A stretch of 64,000 nt of DNA from Pseudomonas mandelii. Lineage in GTDB: Bacteria > Pseudomonadota > Gammaproteobacteria > Pseudomonadales > Pseudomonadaceae. The notes under the pieces were generated by a model. The model searched no databases. It saw only the letters and a list, made by a program, of their open reading frames with translations, and was not told the DNA's origin. Below are positions 56,680 through 64,000 of this stretch, piece by piece; position 1 is the stretch's first letter, and every line of letters begins with the position of its first letter. The stretch covers positions 248,001-312,000 of the forward strand of contig NZ_JAMYDU010000003.1 in assembly GCF_024138395.1 (NCBI RefSeq), in the 5' to 3' direction. A program made the translations under genes and the position numbers.

Positions 56680-57972
56680 ATGCTTCGCGTACTGATAGCC
56701 CTTGCCCTGACCTGCCTGCTTCAACCGGCCTTTGCCGACGAGCGCACGCAAACCCAACAACAGTTGGACGCCACGCGTCAGGACATTGCCGAGCTGAAAA
56801 AATTGCTGGGTAAACTCCAGGAAGAAAAATCCGGAGTGCAGAAAGACCTCAAGGGCACCGAAACCGAGATGGGCAAGCTCGAGAAGCAGGTCGAAGCCCT
56901 GCAAAAAGAGCTGAAGAAAAGCGAATCCGAGCTACAGCGACTCGATGCCGAGAAAAAAAAACTCCAGAGCGCGCGCATTGAACAGCAACGACTGATCGCC
57001 ATTCAGGCCCGCGCGGCCTATCAGAATGGCCAACAGGAGTACCTCAAGTTGCTGCTCAACCAGCAGAATCCGGAAAAATTCGCGCGCACCCTCACCTATT
57101 ACGACTACCTGAGCCAGGCTCGCCTGGAGCAGCTGAAGAGTTTCAACGAAACCCTGCGCCAACTGGCCAATGTCGAAAAAGACATCGCCATGCAGCAGGC
57201 GCAATTGCTGGTGCAGAAAAGCAGCCTCGACAGCCAGCGCGACGAACTCGACAAGGTCCGCAAGGAGCGCCAGCAAGTCCTGGCCAAACTCAGCGACGAC
57301 GTGAAGGCCCGCGATCAGAAACTGGCGGCGCGCGAGCAGGATCAGGCGGATCTGTCTAAAGTCCTTAAAACCATTGAAGAAACCCTGGCCCGTCAGGCCC
57401 GAGAGGCAGAAGAGGCGCGGCAAAAAGCGCTGATCGCCCAGCAGGAAGCCGAAAAAAAGCGTTTACGTGAGGCTCAGGCTGAAGCAGATGCCACTGACGC
57501 CCCACGCAAAACCGTTAAATCGACACCCGGCGCACTGGTTTCAAGTTCAGGCGAAACCTTTGGCGGCCCCTTTGCTTCCACCCGAGGCAAACTTCCATGG
57601 CCGGTTAATGGTCGACTGCTGGCACGGTTCGGTGAAAGCCGTGGCGACGATGCCCGCACCAAATGGGACGGCGTGATGATCAGCGCCTCCGCCGGCAGCC
57701 AGGTGCATGCCGTTCACGGTGGCCGCGTGGTGTTTGCCGATTGGTTGCGAGGCGCCGGGTTGCTGGTGATCCTCGACCACGGCAACGGTTTTTTGAGTCT
57801 TTACGGTCACAACCAGACGCTGCTCAAGTCTGCGGGTGACGTGGTAAAAGCCGGTGAGTCCATCTCCACTGTCGGTAACAGTGGCGGGCAGGACACACCA
57901 GCACTGTATTTCGCTATTCGTCAGCAGGGTCACCCGAGTGATCCGGCGCAATGGTGTCGTGCGCAAGGATAA
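56680..57972 (+). CDS. envC: EnvC-like murein hydrolase activator
   Basis: A 430-residue periplasmic protein: signal MLRVLIALALTCLLQPAFA, a long coiled coil rich in Gln, Lys and Glu (about residues 22-275), and a C-terminal LytM/M23 domain. In the LytM domain the metal ligands are missing: the HxxxD position reads WDGVM, and the final HxH motif reads LYFAIR. It should therefore not cut peptidoglycan but activate amidases at the septum, as EnvC does. The start ATG 56680 gives a complete signal peptide. ctpA follows by 31 bases. Confidence 0.9.
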   Translation: MLRVLIALALTCLLQPAFADERTQTQQQLDATRQDIAELKKLLGKLQEEKSGVQKDLKGTETEMGKLEKQVEALQKELKKSESELQRLDAEKKKLQSARIEQQRLIAIQARAAYQNGQQEYLKLLLNQQNPEKFARTLTYYDYLSQARLEQLKSFNETLRQLANVEKDIAMQQAQLLVQKSSLDSQRDELDKVRKERQQVLAKLSDDVKARDQKLAAREQDQADLSKVLKTIEETLARQAREAEEARQKALIAQQEAEKKRLREAQAEADATDAPRKTVKSTPGALVSSSGETFGGPFASTRGKLPWPVNGRLLARFGESRGDDARTKWDGVMISASAGSQVHAVHGGRVVFADWLRGAGLLVILDHGNGFLSLYGHNQTLLKSAGDVVKAGESISTVGNSGGQDTPALYFAIRQQGHPSDPAQWCRAQG

Positions 57973-58003
57973 GCACGTTACCTAATTCAGGAGTTCGTTC
58001 GAC

Positions 58004-59323
58004 ATGCTGTATTTGTCCCGCCTTACCTCGCAGGCCCTGACGATTGCCCTGGTGATCGGCGCACCGTTGGCGTTTGCCGCTGAGCCTGCCCCGGCGATTG
58101 CACCTGCAGGCACCGCTGCGACCACCAAGGCGCCATTGCCGCTGGACGAGTTGCGCACCTTTGCCGAGGTCATGGACCGGATCAAGGCAGCCTATGTAGA
58201 ACCTGTGGACGACAAGACCCTGCTGGAAAACGCCATTAAAGGCATGCTCAGCAACCTCGACCCGCACTCCGCATATCTGGGCCCGGAAGACTTCGCTGAA
58301 TTGCAGGAAAGCACCAGCGGCGAATTCGGCGGCCTGGGCATCGAAGTCGGCGCCGAAGACGGTTTCATCAAAGTGGTTTCGCCCATCGATGACACTCCGG
58401 CCTCCAAGGCCGGCATTCAGGCCGGCGACTTCATCGTCAAGATCAATGGCCAGCCGACTCGCGGCCAGAGCATGACCGAAGCCGTGGACAAGATGCGCGG
58501 CAAGATCGGCCAGAAGATCACACTGACCCTGGTGCGCGACGGCGGTGCGCCGTTCGACGTGACCCTGGTCCGCGCCATCATTCAAGTGAAGAGCGTGAAG
58601 AGCCAGTTGCTGGAATCCGGCTACGGCTACATTCGCATCACCCAGTTCCAGGTCAAGACCGGCGAAGAGGTCTCCAAGGCCCTGGCCAAACTGCGCAAAG
58701 ACAACGGCAAGAAGCTCAGCGGCATCGTCCTCGACCTGCGTAACAACCCGGGCGGCGTGCTGCAATCGGCGGTGGAAGTGGTCGACCATTTCATCACCAA
58801 GGGCCTGATCGTCTACACCAAGGGCCGTATCGCCAACTCCGAATTGCGCTTCTCCGCCACCGGTAAGGACGAAAGCGAAGCCGTGCCAATGGTCGTGCTG
58901 ATCAACGGTGGCAGCGCCTCCGCCTCGGAAATTGTCGCAGGCGCCCTGCAGGATCAGAAACGCGCAGTGGTCATGGGCACCAACAGTTTCGGCAAAGGCT
59001 CGGTACAAACCGTGTTGCCGCTGAACAACGAACGCGCACTGAAAATCACCACAGCGTTGTACTACACACCGAATGGTCGCTCGATTCAGGCACAGGGTAT
59101 CGTCCCGGACATCGAAGTGCGCAGGGCCAAGATCACCAACGAGCAGGACGGCGAATACTTCAAGGAAGCCGATCTGCAAGGTCACCTGGGCAATGGCAAC
59201 GGCGGCGCCGACAAACCGACCGGTTCCGGCGGCAAAGCCAAGGCCATGCCGCAGGATGACGATTACCAGTTGGCCCAGGCCCTGAGCCTGCTCAAAGGAC
59301 TGAGCATCACTTCTGGCCGCTGA
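58004..59323 (+). CDS. ctpA: Carboxy-terminal processing protease CtpA
   Basis: A 439-residue S41 family protease with a signal peptide ending ...PLAFA. A PDZ domain spans about 105-190 (GLGIEVGAEDGFIKVVSPIDDTPASKAG). The catalytic domain has NGGSASASEIVAGALQ with the active Ser and FGKGSVQT with the catalytic Lys. In P. aeruginosa CtpA at this locus degrades peptidoglycan endopeptidases; this fits its place after an EnvC-type gene. yibQ-like follows by one base. Confidence 0.95.
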   Translation: MLYLSRLTSQALTIALVIGAPLAFAAEPAPAIAPAGTAATTKAPLPLDELRTFAEVMDRIKAAYVEPVDDKTLLENAIKGMLSNLDPHSAYLGPEDFAELQESTSGEFGGLGIEVGAEDGFIKVVSPIDDTPASKAGIQAGDFIVKINGQPTRGQSMTEAVDKMRGKIGQKITLTLVRDGGAPFDVTLVRAIIQVKSVKSQLLESGYGYIRITQFQVKTGEEVSKALAKLRKDNGKKLSGIVLDLRNNPGGVLQSAVEVVDHFITKGLIVYTKGRIANSELRFSATGKDESEAVPMVVLINGGSASASEIVAGALQDQKRAVVMGTNSFGKGSVQTVLPLNNERALKITTALYYTPNGRSIQAQGIVPDIEVRRAKITNEQDGEYFKEADLQGHLGNGNGGADKPTGSGGKAKAMPQDDDYQLAQALSLLKGLSITSGR

Positions 59324-59324
59324 G

Positions 59325-60122
59325 ATGCGCCTGCGGTTGCTCCTCGGCCTGCTGTGCTGTCTGGCGGGTGTCGCTAACGCGACGCCTGCCACGACGGCGG
59401 CCACACCGGCGAAGGCTTATCTGAGCCTGATCATCGATGACCTGGGGCAGAACTTGCTCCAGGATCGCCGCGTACTGGCACTGCCCGGCCCGGTCACCGC
59501 GGCAATCATGCCCGACACACCCCACGCCACCGAGTTCGCCCGCGAAGCCCATCGCGCCGGCAAGATCGTCATCCTGCACATGCCCATGGCCCCGGCCACC
59601 GGACCGTTTGCCTGGCATCCCGAATTACCCATCGAAGAACTCGAGAAGCGCTTGAACGCGGCGTTCAAGGCTGTGCCGTATACCGCTGGCATCAACAACC
59701 ACATGGGCAGCCGCATGACCGCTCAGCAACCGGCCATGGCCTGGCTGATGGCGGACTTGCAGCGTCGACACAAGTTCTTCGTCGACAGCCGTACCAGCGC
59801 GCAAACCGTGGCGGCCGCCGAGGCGCAGAAAATCGGTTTGGCGAGCGTTTCACGGGATGTGTTCCTAGATGACGAACCCACTGAAGCCGCGATCCACACT
59901 CAGCTACAGACGGCTATCAGCCTGGCGCGCAAGCAGGGTTCTGCGGTGATGATCGGGCATCCGTATCCGCAGACATTGGCGGTGCTCGAACGTGAATTGC
60001 CCAAGCTCAAGGCTCAGGGCATTGACTGGATCGATATCAAACAGATGATCAGCGTGCGCGGCAATCGGGCGATGGCTGGGCATGGGAAGGACGGCATTTA
60101 CCGGATGCCTCTCGCTAATTAA
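59325..60122 (+). CDS. Divergent polysaccharide deacetylase family protein (YibQ-like)
   Basis: A 265-residue exported protein with signal MRLRLLLGLLCCLAGVANA. The rest has LSLIIDDLGQNLLQDRRVLALPGPVTAAIMP, VILHMPMAP, GINNHMGSRMT and FFVDSRTSA, marks of the divergent polysaccharide deacetylase (YibQ) family; the Asp-Asp and His residues could bind metal. Its role is unclear. Together with envC and ctpA it forms a three-gene envelope operon (gap of one base after ctpA). Confidence 0.9.
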   Translation: MRLRLLLGLLCCLAGVANATPATTAATPAKAYLSLIIDDLGQNLLQDRRVLALPGPVTAAIMPDTPHATEFAREAHRAGKIVILHMPMAPATGPFAWHPELPIEELEKRLNAAFKAVPYTAGINNHMGSRMTAQQPAMAWLMADLQRRHKFFVDSRTSAQTVAAAEAQKIGLASVSRDVFLDDEPTEAAIHTQLQTAISLARKQGSAVMIGHPYPQTLAVLERELPKLKAQGIDWIDIKQMISVRGNRAMAGHGKDGIYRMPLAN

Positions 60123-60285
60123 CCCATCCGGTTATTTACCAGCCATTGCGCGGCGGCCGACTATATAAATATGTACCACCTGCCCCTGCGAATAATCGTC
60201 ACCCTACCTCGACGCTATGAATCACACAGCAGGCATTCGAGTCTGCTCTCCTGTCACCACAAACATCTATCGCCAAGGATGGCAA

Positions 60286-61704
60286 ATGAAATTCAAACAT
60301 ATCACTTTGACAATTTACCTGATCAGTCACTTCTTTTTGTTCGCTGAAGCTGCACAAACTGATATCGGAGACAATTTAAAGAACGGCTCCCCTTCCAAAC
60401 CGTTAACAAACAGTGACAGCCGGTATTCACGCTGGACGGGAATTGGCCTCTTGAATACGCCCAAAGGTACTTGCACCGCAGTTCTTATTGACACCAGAGA
60501 TTCCGGCTGGACGAACACTGCGCCCGCCTATGTAATCACAGCCGGCCACTGCGTATTAGCTGAATATGGTACTTCAAAGCTGAATCATGAGTTCACTGCA
60601 AACGTAACGTTCAATTATTTTCAAGACACGGCATCCAATCACAAAACATACAAAGTCCGTACGGCCATCTGGACAAGCATGTTAGGAACAGATCTAGCGA
60701 TACTCGAACTTGAGAAGCCTCTGTCGGCATTATTGCAAGACCAGATCATGCCTCTCAAAATTTCACCCGCGCCCCCTTTTTTCTCTCATGACGTGCTCAA
60801 TGTCGGTGCACCCGGCACCTTCACCACCAGGACCTTGCGCTTGAGTGCCTGCACCCAGGAAGTGTCCAGGACTATCTCTGGTATACCGCCCGCATTTCCC
60901 GGTGGGTTAGTGAACGAGTGCAAGGATTTGGATAACGGGAGCTCCGGTAGCCCAATGGTTGATCGGCGAACAAACCAGATCACGAGTATTGTTTCTGAAC
61001 GCCATTACGGTTTTTCACCCGCGTTTTTATCAAGCTGTTTCATAAATGGAATATTCAGCAATGGCACTGCAACGTGTGACTTACAACAAATCAACGTGAA
61101 CGTCGACTTCGAGAGCTTATTCTTAAGAACCAGACTTCGGCCTGAAATGGACTATTTGGGCAATGAAACAATGCCGACATGGAATTTTGCATTCAACATT
61201 GATACTCCACATTACCGATACAAAACTGTGCGAGATGCCCTCAATTGCGAGAAACCAGAAAACTATAGTGTCGCCATCAGCGCTACAAACGGCCATATTA
61301 ATGATTCTGTCGGTCCCGAAACGCGCATGCATGTATTGTGCATAATAGGTGTACGTACGAAAGAACAAAAACTGACAACTCCATTACTGAAGAATACTTT
61401 CACCCACGCGGCCCATCTTGCAGAGCCCGCTCCTGAACCAGCGTTTGGCCATAATAAAAAATTTACATCGATGCAATGGGAAGGCGCATATCCTGATTTC
61501 AGCTCGCATTTCTTCTATTCAACGAGCGTCGATAACACACCCTGTGCCGGTTTCCGTGACGAGCGGTACAAGAAAGCAGCGGAGCTCGAGTTGCTGCCAC
61601 CAGACAGCCCTTTGAAAGTCTGTAGTTACGCCAGCAATGAGTCAGACCTGCAACCCTCGGCAACGCGATTTGATTTGGTAACGCCACCCACTGGAGCTCG
61701 ATAA
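60286..61704 (+). CDS. Secreted trypsin-like serine protease, low GC
   Basis: A 472-residue product, start ATG 60286 (AAGGA upstream), with signal MKFKHITLTIYLISHFFLFAEA. The S1 triad can be placed as His88 in VITAGHC, Asp136 in GTDLAIL and Ser220 in NGSSGSPM; Cys63/Cys89 and others may form disulfides. After about residue 240 comes a C-terminal region of some 230 residues that I do not recognise. Codon use is clearly less GC-rich than the neighbours, so it was probably acquired. It stands between yibQ and a binding-protein gene. Substrate unknown. Confidence 0.85.
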   Translation: MKFKHITLTIYLISHFFLFAEAAQTDIGDNLKNGSPSKPLTNSDSRYSRWTGIGLLNTPKGTCTAVLIDTRDSGWTNTAPAYVITAGHCVLAEYGTSKLNHEFTANVTFNYFQDTASNHKTYKVRTAIWTSMLGTDLAILELEKPLSALLQDQIMPLKISPAPPFFSHDVLNVGAPGTFTTRTLRLSACTQEVSRTISGIPPAFPGGLVNECKDLDNGSSGSPMVDRRTNQITSIVSERHYGFSPAFLSSCFINGIFSNGTATCDLQQINVNVDFESLFLRTRLRPEMDYLGNETMPTWNFAFNIDTPHYRYKTVRDALNCEKPENYSVAISATNGHINDSVGPETRMHVLCIIGVRTKEQKLTTPLLKNTFTHAAHLAEPAPEPAFGHNKKFTSMQWEGAYPDFSSHFFYSTSVDNTPCAGFRDERYKKAAELELLPPDSPLKVCSYASNESDLQPSATRFDLVTPPTGAR

Positions 61705-61740
61705 CTTTCTATAGGGAACAACATTTCACCAACCGGAGTA

Positions 61741-62496
61741 TCAGAGATAGCGCGCCATGATGTCGTCCACCACGCCTTCCTTGCGCAGTTGATCCAGCGC
61801 CGCCTGAAGTCTGGCCACCACTTCGTCTGGAACCCCCTTGTTCAGCGCCAGGTAAAGCTCGGCGCTGTTGAAACGCAGCACGGTTTTAAGTCCGACCACA
61901 CCGTCCTGGCGGGCCAGATAGCGTCCGGCCGGATCACCCGTCGCCCACAGGTCGATCAGGCCGCTGGTAAGTTTCTTCGCGTTATCTTGATCACGTAGCA
62001 CGACAATGGGTTTGAGACCCTGCTTGGCCAGCGTCTCGGCGATCGCATCGCCCTTGTACGCGCCGATCTTGAACTTGCGGGCGTCATCCAGCGTTTCAAG
62101 ACTGATCTTGCTGTCAGCCTTGGCCAGCATGATCCAGTCATCCGGACCAATCGGACCGACCCATTTGAATAGCTTTTCGCGGTCCGGCAAACGCGCCATC
62201 ACGAACACGCCGTAACCCGGTTTCTCCAGAGCAAGCTTGTAGATTCGCTCCCACGGAAAACGCAGCGTCAGGCTGTAGGTCATGTCCGCGCGCTTGAACA
62301 TCTCACGAATGATGTCCACGGCAATGCCGTTGATGTTCTCGTCCTGAGCGAAATTTTTGCCATTCTTCGCCATGTTGTACGGCGGGAAGTTTTCCGTCAG
62401 CAGCACCAGGTCGGTGGCGGGATTTTCTGCGGCGCGGGCTCCGTTGACGAGCAACAGAGAAGCGCTGGCGAGGACAAGAAGAAGACGTTTAAGCAT
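61741..62496 (-). CDS. Family 3 extracellular solute-binding protein
   Basis: A 251-residue exported protein with a signal peptide ending near ...NGARA. The layout is that of family 3 binders (LLTENFPPYNMAKNGKNF, IAVDIIREMFKRA, DAIAETLAKQGLKP). No permease gene lies next to it, so it may serve as an orphan binder or act as a periplasmic sensor part. The ligand is unknown. It is convergent with the protease gene, 36 bases apart. Confidence 0.85.
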   Translation of the reverse strand: MLKRLLLVLASASLLLVNGARAAENPATDLVLLTENFPPYNMAKNGKNFAQDENINGIAVDIIREMFKRADMTYSLTLRFPWERIYKLALEKPGYGVFVMARLPDREKLFKWVGPIGPDDWIMLAKADSKISLETLDDARKFKIGAYKGDAIAETLAKQGLKPIVVLRDQDNAKKLTSGLIDLWATGDPAGRYLARQDGVVGLKTVLRFNSAELYLALNKGVPDEVVARLQAALDQLRKEGVVDDIMARYL

Positions 62497-62569
62497 GTCG
62501 GGCTACCGGAATCCATGGCGTGCTCAAGAGTGCCTTGAGCCCGCCATACTGTCCACTGGCCTGTAGTGT

Positions 62570-63340
62570 TTAGCGCATCACGATGCCGCGATGAGCCATG
62601 TAGGCCTTGGCTTCCTGCACGGTGTATTCGCCGAAGTGGAAAATACTCGCCGCCAGCACTGCGCTGGCGTGGCCTTCGAGAATGCCATCGGCCAAGTGCT
62701 GCAAATTGCCGACACCGCCGGACGCGATCACCGGAATCCCCAGCGCATCGCTGATGGCGCGGGTGACGCCCAGGTCGAAGCCGTTTTTCATGCCGTCCTG
62801 GTCCATGCTGGTCAGCAGGATTTCACCGGCACCGAGGCCTTCCATCTTCTTCGCCCACTCAACGGCGTCGAGGCCGGTTGGCTTGCGACCGCCATGGGTG
62901 AAGATTTCCCAGCGCGGGGTTTCGCCCGGGCCGGAGACCTTCTTCGCGTCGATGGCGACGACGATGCATTGCGAGCCGAAATGCTGGGCCGCTTCGCCGA
63001 CGAATTCCGGGTTGAATACAGCAGCGGTGTTGATCGAGACCTTGTCCGCACCGGCGTTGAGCAAGTTGCGAATGTCCTGCACGGTACGCACGCCGCCGCC
63101 CACGGTCAGCGGGATGAACACCTGGCTGGCCATGCGTTCGACGGTATGCAGCGTGGTGTCGCGACCGTCGACGCTGGCGGTGATGTCGAGAAAGGTAATC
63201 TCGTCGGCACCTTGCTCGTCGTAACGACGGGCGATTTCCACCGGGTCGCCGGCATCGCGAATATTCTCGAACTTGACGCCCTTGACCACCCGGCCGTTAT
63301 CCACGTCCAGGCAAGGGATGATGCGTTTGGCCAGCGCCAT
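62570..63340 (-). CDS. hisF: Imidazole glycerol phosphate synthase subunit HisF
   Basis: HisF, a TIM barrel, makes imidazole glycerol phosphate and AICAR with ammonia from HisH. The 256-residue product has [17 protein letters not shown] at the N-terminus (Asp11 in LDVD), [13 protein letters not shown] with the Asp of the second site, and [20 protein letters not shown]. Note that histidine is made here while the hut locus some 35 kb away degrades it. It follows hisA by 9 bases. Confidence 0.97.
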   Translation of the reverse strand: MALAKRIIPCLDVDNGRVVKGVKFENIRDAGDPVEIARRYDEQGADEITFLDITASVDGRDTTLHTVERMASQVFIPLTVGGGVRTVQDIRNLLNAGADKVSINTAAVFNPEFVGEAAQHFGSQCIVVAIDAKKVSGPGETPRWEIFTHGGRKPTGLDAVEWAKKMEGLGAGEILLTSMDQDGMKNGFDLGVTRAISDALGIPVIASGGVGNLQHLADGILEGHASAVLAASIFHFGEYTVQEAKAYMAHRGIVMR

Positions 63341-63349
63341 GGTGAGTCC

Positions 63350-64000
63350 TCAGCCTTTGTACGAATCGCAGAAAGCTTGCGCTTCAGCGACATCGAGGGT
63401 GCCTTCGTAAATCGCCCGGCCGGTGATGGCGCCGATGATGCCTGGCGCCTTGGCGTCAAGCAGCGACTTGATGTCACCCAGATTGTGGATACCGCCGGAA
63501 GCGATCACTGGAATCTTCGTCGCAGCAGCCAGGGCGGCGGTGTACGAAACGTTGCAGCCCTGCATCATGCCGTCTTTGGCGATGTCGGTATAAACGATCG
63601 CGGACACACCGTCGGCTTCGAATTGCCTGGCCAGGTCGATCACCTGGATGGTGCTGATTTCAGCCCAGCCGTCAGTGGCGACAAAACCGTCTTTGGCATC
63701 CAGACCGACGATCACTTTGCCCGGGAACGCGCGGCAGGCTTGCGCAACGAAAGCCGGATCTTTCACGGCTTTGGTGCCGATGATCACGTAGCTCACGCCC
63801 GCTTTGACGTAGTGTTCAATGGTTTCCAGCGAGCGGATACCGCCGCCGATCTGAATCGGCAGGTTCGGGTAGCGCTTGGCGATGGCGGTGACCACTTCGC
63901 CGTTGACCGGCTGGCCTTCGAAGGCACCGTTCAGGTCGACCAGATGCAGACGGCGGCAACCGCCTTCCACCCACTTGGCAGCCATGCTCACCGGGTCATC
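63350..64000 (-). CDS. hisA: HisA, 5'-truncated by the window edge
   Basis: HisA isomerises ProFAR to PRFAR in histidine synthesis. The reading frame is open to the window edge; the visible 216 residues begin inside [27 protein letters not shown] and end ...CDSYKG. About 29 N-terminal residues, including the start, lie outside. The GTG at 63991 is internal, not a start. Motifs include [12 protein letters not shown] and the repeat-related [13 protein letters not shown]. Confidence 0.96.
   Translation of the reverse strand, partial: DDPVSMAAKWVEGGCRRLHLVDLNGAFEGQPVNGEVVTAIAKRYPNLPIQIGGGIRSLETIEHYVKAGVSYVIIGTKAVKDPAFVAQACRAFPGKVIVGLDAKDGFVATDGWAEISTIQVIDLARQFEADGVSAIVYTDIAKDGMMQGCNVSYTAALAAATKIPVIASGGIHNLGDIKSLLDAKAPGIIGAITGRAIYEGTLDVAEAQAFCDSYKG

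Noticed and set aside
57914..59404. 496-codon frame opposite ctpA
   Set aside because: Shadow of ctpA; Asp/Ala/Gly/His-rich sequence typical of antisense frames in this genome.

Overview
The window is a continuous stretch of a Pseudomonas chromosome, most likely from the P. fluorescens complex. Three things point there: the GC-rich coding bias, the gene order (tat - rsmE - chemoreceptor - opgGH - dtd - pip - hut - blc - fbp - typA - thiI - glnA - ntrBC - trmL - secB - grxC - gpmI - ctpA - hisF/hisA, which follows from memory the PA5069-PA5141 segment of P. aeruginosa), and the many palindromic REP/REPIN elements typical of fluorescent pseudomonads. No tRNA, rRNA, CRISPR array, prophage or insertion sequence was seen.

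Layout. 1-3.7 kb: tail of tatB, tatC, rsmE and a chemoreceptor with a FliA-like promoter. 4-8.4 kb: opgGH for periplasmic glucans; opgG carries a low-complexity insertion near its C-terminus. 8.7-12.3 kb: dtd-pip, an HSL-type esterase and an orphan choline-type binding protein. 12.5-27.4 kb: a complete five-step histidine utilisation (hut) locus: hutG, hutI, hutH, a second HAL-family gene that lacks the MIO-forming Ala-Ser-Gly, the hutVWX ABC transporter, an NCS1 permease, hutU, hutD, hutC and divergent hutF. 27.5-33 kb: lipocalin, a small lipoprotein, a dCache chemoreceptor with the amino-acid motif, a toxin-antitoxin pair, a DUF924 protein and fbp. 33-38 kb: a DUF3999/DUF2339 membrane pair. 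38-45 kb: glgP, a YkgJ-type protein, typA, thiI. 45-53 kb: glnA, a periplasmic chorismate mutase, two DUF4124 paralogues, ntrBC and a three-repeat sRNA that I identify as nrsZ. 53-64 kb: trmL, secB, grxC, a rhodanese-like protein without its cysteine, gpmI, an EnvC-like protein, ctpA, a YibQ-type protein, a low-GC trypsin-like protease, a family 3 binding protein, hisF and the start-truncated hisA.

How it works together. The main theme is nitrogen. Histidine is imported and broken down to glutamate under HutC repression and, by the promoter signals, sigma-54 activation. glnA, ntrBC and nrsZ all carry convincing -24/-12 sequences, and the ntrB promoter has a near-ideal NtrC site. Four families of inverted repeats fill the intergenic gaps, several of them between co-directional hut genes. 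The most notable points are the MIO-less HAL paralogue, the HutC operator placed over the predicted sigma-54 start of hutU, the nrsZ triplication, nested palindromes, and the low-GC protease and toxin-antitoxin islands.
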